The position numbers and the translations under genes are program-made. A stretch of DNA of 5,609 bases. It comes from CAYUNA01 sp047629355 (GTDB lineage Bacteria; Bacteroidota; Bacteroidia; Chitinophagales; Saprospiraceae). Positions 1-5,609 of this stretch are shown here, piece by piece. The stretch is from positions 1 to 5,609 of the forward strand of contig JBLHWU010000324.1 of the NCBI GenBank assembly GCA_047629355.1. The letters run 5' to 3'. The notes under the pieces were generated by a model. The model was not told the DNA's origin and ran no database searches. It saw only the letters and a program-made list of their open reading frames with translations. The first letter of the stretch is position 1; each line of letters begins with the position of its first letter.

Positions 1-92
1 TCCCAATCCATTTTAAGCTTTTTTTTGAATGTCCTAATCCAAAATTAAGACTTCTTATGACATTGGGAAACTCTTTTTTAAACGCTTAATTC

Positions 93-233
93 GCATAAAT
101 AATCGAACAATCAAAGGAGTCAGATTTTTTCGTTAGTTTTCTATAAAAAATTCTTGAATAATCCTTTTATTGAAGTATTTTTTAGAGGAAACTAACGGAA
201 AAAGATACTTTTTAGATGTTCGATTATTTGTGT
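93..233. repeat. Large imperfect palindrome upstream of the first amidohydrolase gene
   Basis: The outer arms at 97-109 and 217-229 are perfect 13-bp inverted copies (AAATAATCGAACA and its complement). Wobble-containing pairs extend them to 93-96/230-233. An inner block at about 126-161 pairs with about 166-203 with only a few mismatches and one bulged base; its core is CGTTAGTTTTCT (131-142) against AGGAAACTAACG (186-197). The segments between the two blocks (110-125 and 204-216) pair poorly. The centre lies near 163. It could be a remnant of a small non-autonomous element (MITE-like) or a long leader hairpin. I saw no clear target-site duplication and no protein gene inside it. The inverted repeat is read directly from the sequence; its function is unknown. 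Confidence 0.7.
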
Positions 234-276
234 CCAGATACTTACGTTCAAATATTTTAAAAATTAATCTAAAAAT

Positions 277-1980
277 ATGAAAAAAACACTCACCCTTTGC
301 TTGTTGTTCCTGTTGGTTCAATCAGCAAATCTATGTGCGCAAAAAGAATCAGGACTCTCCCCTGTAACGAATACTTATGCGCTCAAAGATGTTCGAATTA
401 TTCAGAAACCCGGTCAAATGATAGAAGTCGGGACAGTCATAGTCAAGGACGGATTGATTCACGCGGTCGGCACAAACGTCGAGATTCCAGCGAATGCGAA
501 AGTATTAGAAGCAGACTCGATGTATGTTTATGCGGGTTTCATTGATGGACTGTCGCACATCGGAATTCCAAAGCCGGAAAGTAAAGAAGAAGATGGCAAT
601 CGTCGGCGGAGAGAATCTAATTCGGCCAATCCAACCTATGAACGGGCGGGTATTCAGCCAGAAATTCAAGCGCGAGATGTCCTTTCTGCCAAAAATAAAT
701 CCATTGCAGAGATGCGAAAACTGGGCTTTACTGCTGCGCATTCCGTTCCTCGTGGAAAGATGTTGCCAGGCAATGGGGCACTGATTTTATTGTCAGGTGA
801 AACAGCGGATGAGATGGTTTTAAAAAGTGGCGTTTCCTTATTTTCTCAATTCAAAGGTGGTGGCGGTGTTTATCCAGGTACATTGATTGCCGTGATGTCG
901 AAATTTCGGGAACTTTATGGTCAGGCGGAACAAGCAAAGGCACATAAAAGTAAATACGCCAACAATCAAATTGGTTTAACTCGTCCGAATAATAACCGTG
1001 TTTTAGAAGCATTTTATCCAGTTATTGATGGAAAAATACCTGTTTATTATGAAGCGCCGAAGATGAAAGACATGCACCGAGTTTTTACCTTGCAAAAGGA
1101 ATTGGGCTTTCCGTTGGTCTTATCTAATTTGAAACAAGGCTGGTATTTGGCTGATAAAATTAAAAGCACAAACACGAAAGTTTTGCTAAGTTTGGATTTA
1201 CCAGATGTGAAAGATGAAGAGAAAAAGAACGATAAAGATAAAAAGCCAGAAAAAGAAGGAGAAGTAAAATTTGTGCAAGCGGAACTTGAATTGGCGGAAT
1301 TTAAAAAACGGCAGCAAGAATCTTTGAAAATGTATCGCAGTCAGGCGGCTACTTTTGAAACGAAAGGCATCCAATTTGGCTTTTCGAGCATGGACGCAAA
1401 ATCAGGCGACATTCGTAAAAATTTGCGGACAATGATTAAAAATGGCTTATCTGAAAATGCAGCATTGGCGGCTTTAACGACAAATGCAGCGCAGCAATTA
1501 GGCGTCTCAAATAGCATGGGAACGGTTGAAAAAGGTAAAATTGCTAACTTGGTTGTTTCTGATAAACCGTATTTTGCAGAAAAATCTAATGTTCGATTTG
1601 TCGTTGTGGATGGGAAGGTTTTTGAATATGAAGTTAAGAAGAAAAAGAAAGGCGACCCGAATGCGAAAGTTGATATTGCAGGGAGTTGGACTTATGAAAT
1701 CTTTGTTCCAGGCATGGAAATTTCGGGTGTTTTAACGTTGAAAAATGAAGATGGAGAAGTTTCTGGTTCAATGACAATGGCACAAGGTGAAGGTTCTGAA
1801 GACATTCGAAATGCCGTTTTGGATGGCGATGTTTTGACCTTTGAATCAACAGCGACACCAGGTGATGCACCGATGAAAATTTCTTTTGAATTGACAGTTG
1901 ACGGGGAGAGTATAGAGGGGACGGTGAACGTTGGTGAGTTTGGAACATTTGAGGTGAAAGGGGATAAAGTGCCTGAATAA
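277..1980 (+). CDS. Secreted amidohydrolase-superfamily protein with degraded metal site and C-terminal beta domain
   Basis: This 567-residue protein is probably periplasmic. Residues 1-22 form a signal peptide (MKK, hydrophobic core, cleavage after LCA before QKE). The superfamily's N-terminal beta segment follows (35-85), and then the strand where the metal motif should be. Instead of PGxxDxHxH it reads AGFIDGLSH, so the first His is Leu92 and only His94 remains. The His expected on strands 5 and 6 are Tyr257/Glu259 and Asn284. Asp373 could stand in for the strand-8 Asp. The family's C-terminal signature is intact (NAAQQLGV, GTVEKGKIANLVV, 403-427). A Lys/Glu-rich insert lies at 311-333. 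Residues 465-567 form a separate beta-rich domain (GSW, repeated strands, FGTFEVKG) like the lipocalin-like extension of related Bacteroidota proteins. The start is the first in-frame ATG, preceded by A-rich sequence. Membership of the superfamily is clear. Catalytic activity is doubtful and the substrate is unknown. It is probably co-transcribed with the next two genes. Confidence 0.9.
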   Translation: MKKTLTLCLLFLLVQSANLCAQKESGLSPVTNTYALKDVRIIQKPGQMIEVGTVIVKDGLIHAVGTNVEIPANAKVLEADSMYVYAGFIDGLSHIGIPKPESKEEDGNRRRRESNSANPTYERAGIQPEIQARDVLSAKNKSIAEMRKLGFTAAHSVPRGKMLPGNGALILLSGETADEMVLKSGVSLFSQFKGGGGVYPGTLIAVMSKFRELYGQAEQAKAHKSKYANNQIGLTRPNNNRVLEAFYPVIDGKIPVYYEAPKMKDMHRVFTLQKELGFPLVLSNLKQGWYLADKIKSTNTKVLLSLDLPDVKDEEKKNDKDKKPEKEGEVKFVQAELELAEFKKRQQESLKMYRSQAATFETKGIQFGFSSMDAKSGDIRKNLRTMIKNGLSENAALAALTTNAAQQLGVSNSMGTVEKGKIANLVVSDKPYFAEKSNVRFVVVDGKVFEYEVKKKKKGDPNAKVDIAGSWTYEIFVPGMEISGVLTLKNEDGEVSGSMTMAQGEGSEDIRNAVLDGDVLTFESTATPGDAPMKISFELTVDGESIEGTVNVGEFGTFEVKGDKVPE

Positions 1981-1986
1981 TCTGCG

Positions 1987-2070
1987 CAGGTAGAGGATAC
2001 CTTCAGGGTATCTGATACCTAAAACGAAGCTACATTAGGTAGCAGATACTCTGAAAGTATCCCCTACCTG
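1987..2070. repeat. Pair of inverted hairpin units (REP/BIME-like) between the first two genes
   Basis: Two 34-bp arms (1987-2020 and 2037-2070) are inverted copies matching at 30 of 34 positions, separated by 16 bp. Each arm also folds on its own. The left arm has an outer stem AGGTA/TACCT (1988-1992/2016-2020) and an inner stem GATACC/GGTATC (1996-2001/2007-2012) around loop TTCAG. The right arm has outer AGGTA/TACCT (2037-2041/2065-2069) and inner GATACT/AGTATC (2045-2050/2056-2061) around loop CTGAA. The loop-closing pair is C-G in one unit and T-A in the other, a compensatory change. No T-tract follows, so it is not a standard intrinsic terminator. It may be a dispersed repeat, an mRNA 3'-end stabiliser or a partial attenuator. 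Confidence 0.75.
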
Positions 2071-2119
2071 TTGATTCAGCCTACTTTCTGTATTCAAAAC
2101 AACGACAAAATTTAAAAAA

Positions 2120-3487
2120 ATGAAAAAATACAATTATATATTTTTACTAACTTTTTTCCTTTTCCAAACTGCTTTTGGACAAACTGAAAAAGGCACTATT
2201 TTAATCAAAAACGGGACGGTGCTAACCATTACAAATGGTACTTTAGAAAACACCGATGTCTTGATTCAAAATGGCATTATTAAAAAAATTGGCAAGAATT
2301 TAAAAGCTAAAGATGGTGTAAAAACGGTCGATGCAACGGGGCAATTTGTGATGCCAGGTATCGTCGATGCGCACTCGCATATTGCTTTAGATGTGGTGAA
2401 TGAGGGGACCTCTCCAAATACGGCAGAAGTATGGGTTGGTGATGCACTTGACCCATTAGATGTTGGTATTTATCGAGCATTGGCAGGTGGTTGCACGACT
2501 TCGCACGCGATGCACGGTTCCGCAAATGTCATCGGTGGACAATGTGAAACTATCAAGCACCGCTATGGAACTTACGACCCGGAAGACCTGCGAATGCAAG
2601 GCGCACCACGAACAATTAAGTTTGCTTTGGGGGAGAATCCAATGCGGTCGCATGGGGAAGGTCGCGGAGTTTTGCCAGCTACTCGAATGGGTGTAGAACA
2701 AGTATTTCGGCAGTCCTTTGAAAAAGGAAAACGCTATATGGAAGCGAAGGCAAAATATGAGCAAGAAAAAGACTCCAATGTAAATGCGATGCCGCCCATG
2801 TATGACCGTCGCTTGGAGACAATGGCGGATATTTTGAAAGGGGACATTATCATTCATTGCCACAGTTATCGGGCGGATGAAATTTTGATGTTGATGCGCG
2901 TATTGAAGGATTTTGGGGTGAGTAAAATTTGTTTTCAGCATGTCAATGAAGGTTTTAAAGTTGCGCCAGAATTAGCGGAATTTGGAGCTGGTGCATCGGT
3001 TTTTTCTGATTGGTGGGCATATAAGTTTGAGGTGTATTACTCGACGGCTTGGAATGCTTCTATTTTGACAAAAAATGGTGTGGTAACTTCAATTAATTCA
3101 GATTCGGGGGAGTTGATTCGACATCTATTTCACGAGGCAGCAAAGACGCAGCGATACGGTGGATTGACCGATAAAGAGGCTTTATCACTCATTACCATTA
3201 ATCCTGCAAAACAGTTGGGTATCGGCGACCGAGTGGGTTCAATTGAAGAAGGAAAAGAGGGTGATATTGCAATTTTCAATGTGCATCCATTGTCTGTCTA
3301 TGCGATTCCACAAATGACAATTATAGATGGTGTGACGTATTTTGACATTAAAAATGATACGGCAGATATGCGTTTGGATGTGAATCCAGAAGAAGCAGAA
3401 CCGTCGTTTATGATGGAAGACGCGCATGATCATGACCGATGTATGCAGGATATGGGCGAGTTTTTTGAAATGGGGCATAAGCATTAG
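2120..3487 (+). CDS. Secreted metal-dependent amidohydrolase with intact active site
   Basis: This 455-residue protein is probably a periplasmic hydrolase of the imidazolonepropionase-like amidohydrolase group (COG1228-type), acting on C-N bonds of an unknown substrate. Residues 1-20 are a signal peptide (cleavage AFG before QTEK). The metal ligands are complete. MPGIVDAHSH gives His85 and His87 on strand 1. IIIHCH gives His246, with His248 two residues on. CFQH gives His274, and SINSD gives Asp328 on strand 8. Lys167 in IKFALGENP is a candidate carboxylated bridging lysine. The C-terminal beta segment (NPAKQLGIGDRVGSIEEGKEGDIAIF, about 361-386) is typical. The tail from about 431 to 455 is unusually rich in His, Met, Asp and Glu and contains AHDHDRC and MGHKH. 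The start is the first ATG after an A-rich tract and directly begins the signal peptide. Of the three neighbouring paralogues, only this one looks catalytically competent. It is not recognisable as a specific named enzyme; HutI itself is cytoplasmic and is a poor match for an exported protein. Confidence 0.93.
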   Translation: MKKYNYIFLLTFFLFQTAFGQTEKGTILIKNGTVLTITNGTLENTDVLIQNGIIKKIGKNLKAKDGVKTVDATGQFVMPGIVDAHSHIALDVVNEGTSPNTAEVWVGDALDPLDVGIYRALAGGCTTSHAMHGSANVIGGQCETIKHRYGTYDPEDLRMQGAPRTIKFALGENPMRSHGEGRGVLPATRMGVEQVFRQSFEKGKRYMEAKAKYEQEKDSNVNAMPPMYDRRLETMADILKGDIIIHCHSYRADEILMLMRVLKDFGVSKICFQHVNEGFKVAPELAEFGAGASVFSDWWAYKFEVYYSTAWNASILTKNGVVTSINSDSGELIRHLFHEAAKTQRYGGLTDKEALSLITINPAKQLGIGDRVGSIEEGKEGDIAIFNVHPLSVYAIPQMTIIDGVTYFDIKNDTADMRLDVNPEEAEPSFMMEDAHDHDRCMQDMGEFFEMGHKH

Positions 3488-3488
3488 T

Positions 3489-3523
3489 ACGGTGGACGGT
3501 TGACTGCACACGGCTGACGGAAC
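3489..3523. repeat. Degenerate 5 x 7-bp repeat, copy 1, directly after the second gene
   Basis: Starting one base after the TAG stop, five consecutive heptamers begin with AC and follow the consensus ACGGTTG. Unit 2 is exact, unit 1 is ACGGTGG, unit 4 is ACGGCTG, and units 3 and 5 differ most (ACTGCAC, ACGGAAC). A second copy at 4931-4965 matches at 28 of 35 positions in the same unit order and also begins one base after a stop codon. It resembles the short heptanucleotide tandem repeats (STRR type) described in cyanobacteria; that comparison is by analogy only. The rest of this 137-bp gap (to 3624) is AT-rich, with only a weak 6-bp stem (3542-3547/3565-3570) and no convincing terminator. Confidence 0.65.
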
Positions 3524-3624
3524 TGTAGGAGTTGATGAGAAAATACAGCATAAAATAAAATTTTTGTATTCTACGACTGGCTGTTCCAATGTTTTAAAAT
3601 TCACAATCAAAAGAAAAATTATCA

Positions 3625-4929
3625 ATGAAAAATATATTTAAAATAATCACTTTTCTAACCTTATTGCTTTGTTTTCAAAATACAAATGCACAGGTAGAAA
3701 AATCTCAAAAAGGTACTTACACCTTGACTAATGCAACTATCGAAACGGTAACGAACGGGACGATTAGCAATGCGACTTTAATCATTAAAGACGGTAAAAT
3801 CTTAGATCTCGGAACCGCTTTGAGCATACCGAAAGATGCCAAGCAAATTGACTGTTCTGGCTTGACGATTTATCCCGGGATGATTGATGGCGGTACGAAG
3901 TTAGGATTGTCTGAAGTTGGCTCAATTTCGTTGACACAAGATTACAATGAAATTGGCGACATTACGCCGCACATGCAAGCATTGACAGCAGTGAATCCGA
4001 ATTCTGTCTCCATTCCAATTACTCGAACAAATGGGGTGACAACGGTAATTACCATGCCAGCTGGCGGTATTTTGCCAGGCACAGCAGCCTTGATAAATTT
4101 GAACGGATATACGCCAAAACAGATGTTTGCGGGTTTCAAAGGCATGATTGTTAATTATCCAACTTCGGGTAAAAGTAGCCGTTGGGACAAACGTTCGGAC
4201 GAGGATAGAAAGAAAGAAGAAGAGAAGAAACTGAAGAGGTTGAATGAGGTTTGGGAACAAGCGCGATTGTATGCAAAGATTGATTCGGCAGCACAAAATA
4301 ATCCTGCGATGCGTCCAGAATACAATCCAGAAATGGCGTCAATGTTGCCCGTGATTCAAGGAACTATGCCTATTTTATTGGAAGTTAACAAGGCGAAGGA
4401 CATTGAATCTGCGATTAAATGGGTGGAGGAGAATAAAATTAATGCGATTTTTACAGGTGTAGCAGAAGGCTGGCGCGTGGCGGATGAATTGGCCGCAGCG
4501 AAAATTCCTGTAGTCACTGGACCGATTTTGCAAACACCAAATCGGGCTTCGGATAAGTACGACCGACCGTATGCGAATGCAGGTTTGATGTTGAAAGCAG
4601 GAGTGAAAGTTGCTTTGCGAACCAATGAAATTGAGAATGTGCGAAACCTGCCGTTCAACGCTGGTTTTGCTGCAGCTTATGGCATGGGACGCGAGGAAGC
4701 CTTGAAAGCGGTGACGATTGTACCAGCGGAAATTTTTGGGGTAGCGGACCAATTGGGTTCCTTGGAAAAAGGTAAATCAGCGACCCTGTTCGTTACAGAT
4801 GGCGACCCGTTTGAGACGAAAACGCAGGTGAAATATTTGTTTATTGATGGGTATCGAGTGGCGATGGATAGTCGGCAAATTCAGTTGTATGATGAATTCT
4901 TGGAACGAACGCCGGGAGTGAAGGAGTAA
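3625..4929 (+). CDS. Secreted pseudo-amidohydrolase lacking the metal-binding histidines
   Basis: This 434-residue exported protein has a signal peptide at 1-22 (cleavage NA before QVEK) and amidohydrolase-superfamily architecture. A beta segment (30-82) precedes a barrel and the C-terminal signature (VPAEIFGVADQLGSLEKGKSATLFV, about 366-390). The strand-1 motif is YPGMIDGGTK, so both metal His are replaced (Gly90, Lys92). The strand-5 region is MPILLEV (Leu251, Glu253), the strand-6 position is Gly278, and the strand-8 Asp is Asn334. No canonical ligand remains. Conserved-looking stretches are nevertheless present: LGLSEVGS (93-100), NEIGDITPHMQALTAVNP (108-125), and a Gly-rich MPAGGILPGTAAL (144-156). 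A charged, probably helical segment spans 186-218. From memory, flavobacterial homologues of similar length share the LGL-E-(I/V) and NPH/TPH region and also lack HxH. It is probably non-catalytic or unconventional, and may be a partner of the preceding enzyme. The start is the first ATG, preceded by AAGAAAAATTATCA. Confidence 0.9.
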   Translation: MKNIFKIITFLTLLLCFQNTNAQVEKSQKGTYTLTNATIETVTNGTISNATLIIKDGKILDLGTALSIPKDAKQIDCSGLTIYPGMIDGGTKLGLSEVGSISLTQDYNEIGDITPHMQALTAVNPNSVSIPITRTNGVTTVITMPAGGILPGTAALINLNGYTPKQMFAGFKGMIVNYPTSGKSSRWDKRSDEDRKKEEEKKLKRLNEVWEQARLYAKIDSAAQNNPAMRPEYNPEMASMLPVIQGTMPILLEVNKAKDIESAIKWVEENKINAIFTGVAEGWRVADELAAAKIPVVTGPILQTPNRASDKYDRPYANAGLMLKAGVKVALRTNEIENVRNLPFNAGFAAAYGMGREEALKAVTIVPAEIFGVADQLGSLEKGKSATLFVTDGDPFETKTQVKYLFIDGYRVAMDSRQIQLYDEFLERTPGVKE

Positions 4930-4930
4930 G

Positions 4931-4965
4931 ACGGTAAACAGTTGACGGCACAGGGTTGACGGAAG
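4931..4965. repeat. Degenerate 5 x 7-bp repeat, copy 2, directly after the third gene
   Basis: The five heptamers share the unit order and phase of the copy at 3489-3523 and also start one base after the stop codon (TAA). The third unit ends GCAC in both copies (ACGGCAC here). Conservation of unit-specific differences argues that the two are copies of one element, not independent slippage products. After the repeat, both copies run into a TGAGAAAA stretch, closer in this copy than in copy 1. Confidence 0.65.
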
Positions 4966-4970
4966 GTGTG

Positions 4971-5014
4971 AGAAAAATGGAAATTGAAACGGAGGTTTTG
5001 ATTTCCATTTTTTT
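4971..5014 (+). terminator. Strong rho-independent terminator closing the amidohydrolase cluster
   Basis: AAAAATGGAAAT (4973-4984) pairs perfectly with ATTTCCATTTTT (5001-5012). The stem continues inward through two G-T wobbles and AAAC/GTTT (4987-4990/4995-4998) to a GGAG tetraloop (4991-4994), giving about 18 bp. A run of seven T (5008-5014) follows the CCA. The A-run on the left arm means it could also terminate transcripts coming from the right. It lies 42 nt after the third gene's stop. No comparable T-tailed hairpin occurs between the three genes, which is consistent with one transcript. Confidence 0.88.
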
Positions 5015-5151
5015 ATGTTCTAATGTTAAATATATTTCGCGTTCCTTAATCAAATTTCCACGCTCGATTTCACCGACCAAAACACTCCTCTTGCAGACAC
5101 GATTCTCCATTTAGCATATCAAAATTCTCAAAATCCATCCATCCATCGATT

Positions 5152-5176
5152 TTTGTTTTTTTTCATCAAAAACAAA
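5152..5176 (+). other. AT-rich hairpin just before the DUF2306 gene
   Basis: TTTGTTTTT (5152-5160) pairs with AAAAACAAA (5168-5176) around a 7-nt loop. The right arm overlaps the A-rich ribosome-entry region five bases before the ATG at 5182. Just upstream is a short ATCC tandem run (5133-5147). The hairpin could mask the start site, but in AT-rich spacer such a pairing can arise by chance. The rest of 5015-5181 shows no gene and no confident promoter. Confidence 0.3.
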
Positions 5177-5181
5177 GAAAT

Positions 5182-5609
5182 ATGGACAATTCTATTATCG
5201 ATTCATCAAATAATCAGCTTAAAACGGCTACTAAATTTTTAAATGTCACGGTGGCTTTCTGGTTCTTAGTCGCTGTTTTAGGACAATGGATATTCGCCTA
5301 TTACATTGCCGTTGCCTATGGTGGTTCGGCGATAGAAGGGAATTTAGAAAAGTGGGATGAAGTCCTATATTTTGGCTTTATTGAAGGTGATTGGATTGGT
5401 AATTTCATCTTAGTGGCACACATTTTTTTAGCGTTTGTGATTACGGTTGGTGGACCGTTACAGTTAATTCCACAGTTGAGGAATCGGGCGTTGGCTTTTC
5501 ACCGTTGGAATGGTCGCGTGTACGTTTTGACGGCATTTCTAATTAGTTTGGCAGGGCTATATTTAGTGACCGTTCGAGGTGTTATTGGTGGGTTTTACAT
5601 GCAAATGGG
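5182..5609 (+). CDS. DUF2306-type integral membrane protein, 3' end beyond the window
   Basis: An open frame from ATG 5182 reaches the window edge with 142 complete codons plus two bases. The short N-terminus (MDNSIIDSSN) is followed by three visible hydrophobic segments: about residues 20-46, 73-97 and 113-130. The stretch VAHIFLAFV (78-86), then GGPLQLIPQLRNR (90-102) and HRWNGRVYV (107-115), is characteristic of the DUF2306 family of predicted membrane proteins. His80 and His107 are the conserved-looking polar residues near or in the membrane. The start follows an A-rich tract (AAAAACAAAGAAAT). The family's function is not established to my knowledge. The terminator at 4971-5014 separates it from the amidohydrolase cluster, so a functional link is not implied. 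The C-terminal part cannot be assessed here. Confidence 0.85.
   Translation, partial: MDNSIIDSSNNQLKTATKFLNVTVAFWFLVAVLGQWIFAYYIAVAYGGSAIEGNLEKWDEVLYFGFIEGDWIGNFILVAHIFLAFVITVGGPLQLIPQLRNRALAFHRWNGRVYVLTAFLISLAGLYLVTVRGVIGGFYMQM

Noticed and set aside
1..68. Inverted ends TCCCAAT/ATTGGGA (1-7/62-68) and a small stem at 31-38/44-51
   Set aside because: The arms are short with one mismatch and no T-tract, and the left side is cut by the window. It could be a fragment of an upstream gene's 3' region but is too weak to call.
227..260. Possible Bacteroidota promoter: TTTG at 227-230 and TATTTTAA at 253-260
   Set aside because: The -7 match to TAnnTTTG is incomplete and the spacing is slightly long. 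The resulting leader would be only about 10 bases.
133..321. Minus-strand open frame of 62 codons over the palindrome and the start of the first gene
   Set aside because: It overlaps the signal-peptide coding region and the inverted repeat, has no recognisable domain, and has low-complexity AT-driven composition.
277..339. Lipoprotein signal (Cys20) in the first protein
   Set aside because: The residues before Cys are Ala-Asn-Leu, which do not fit the lipobox pattern (L-[AS]-[GA]-C). An ordinary signal peptidase I site after LCA fits better.
2456..2941. Minus-strand open frame of 161 codons inside the second gene
   Set aside because: It is antisense to the best-supported active-site region of the amidohydrolase. 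Its length is explained by stop-poor complementary codons.
3542..3570. AATACA/TGTATT hairpin between the second and third genes as a terminator
   Set aside because: It has only six A/T-dominated pairs, a long loop and no T-run afterwards, unlike the clear terminator at 4971-5014.
4841..5110. Minus-strand open frame of 89 codons across the third gene's end and the terminator
   Set aside because: It runs through the terminator hairpin and the well-supported plus-strand gene end. Its translation resembles no protein I recognise.
5091..5119. Possible promoter for the DUF2306 gene: TTG at 5091 and TAGCATAT at 5112
   Set aside because: Spacing is plausible, but the -7 box matches TAnnTTTG at only the TA and one further base.

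Overview
The window looks like chromosomal DNA of a Bacteroidota bacterium. The evidence is indirect. Three secreted proteins start MKK/MKN and carry short signal peptides that end just before Gln. The start codons follow A-rich tracts rather than AGGAGG. The amidohydrolase families are ones I associate with this phylum. I cannot name the genus.

Layout: positions 1-276 are non-coding and hold a large near-palindrome (93-233). Three same-strand genes follow (277-1980, 2120-3487, 3625-4929), each encoding an exported amidohydrolase-superfamily protein. They are separated by gaps of 139 and 137 bp. The first gap holds a pair of inverted hairpin units (1987-2070). The second opens with a degenerate 5 x 7-bp repeat (3489-3523), and a second copy of that repeat follows the third gene (4931-4965). 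A strong intrinsic terminator (4971-5014) closes the cluster. After 167 bp of AT-rich spacer, a DUF2306-type membrane protein starts at 5182 and runs off the window end.

How the genes may work together: only the middle protein keeps a full amidohydrolase metal site (H85-x-H87, H246, H274, D328, with K167 as a possible bridging lysine). The two flanking proteins have lost most of these ligands, and both carry Glu where the enzyme has H248. The simplest reading is one catalytic periplasmic hydrolase encoded with two pseudo-amidohydrolase partners, perhaps from one transcript that ends at 4971-5014. From memory, many flavobacteria encode a roughly 1000-residue protein that looks like a fusion of the first two genes, next to a roughly 430-residue homologue of the third. 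If correct, that supports a joint function. The substrate cannot be read from the sequence. I found no tRNA, rRNA, CRISPR array, transposase or other mobile-element gene. No gene-free stretch exceeds 300 bases.
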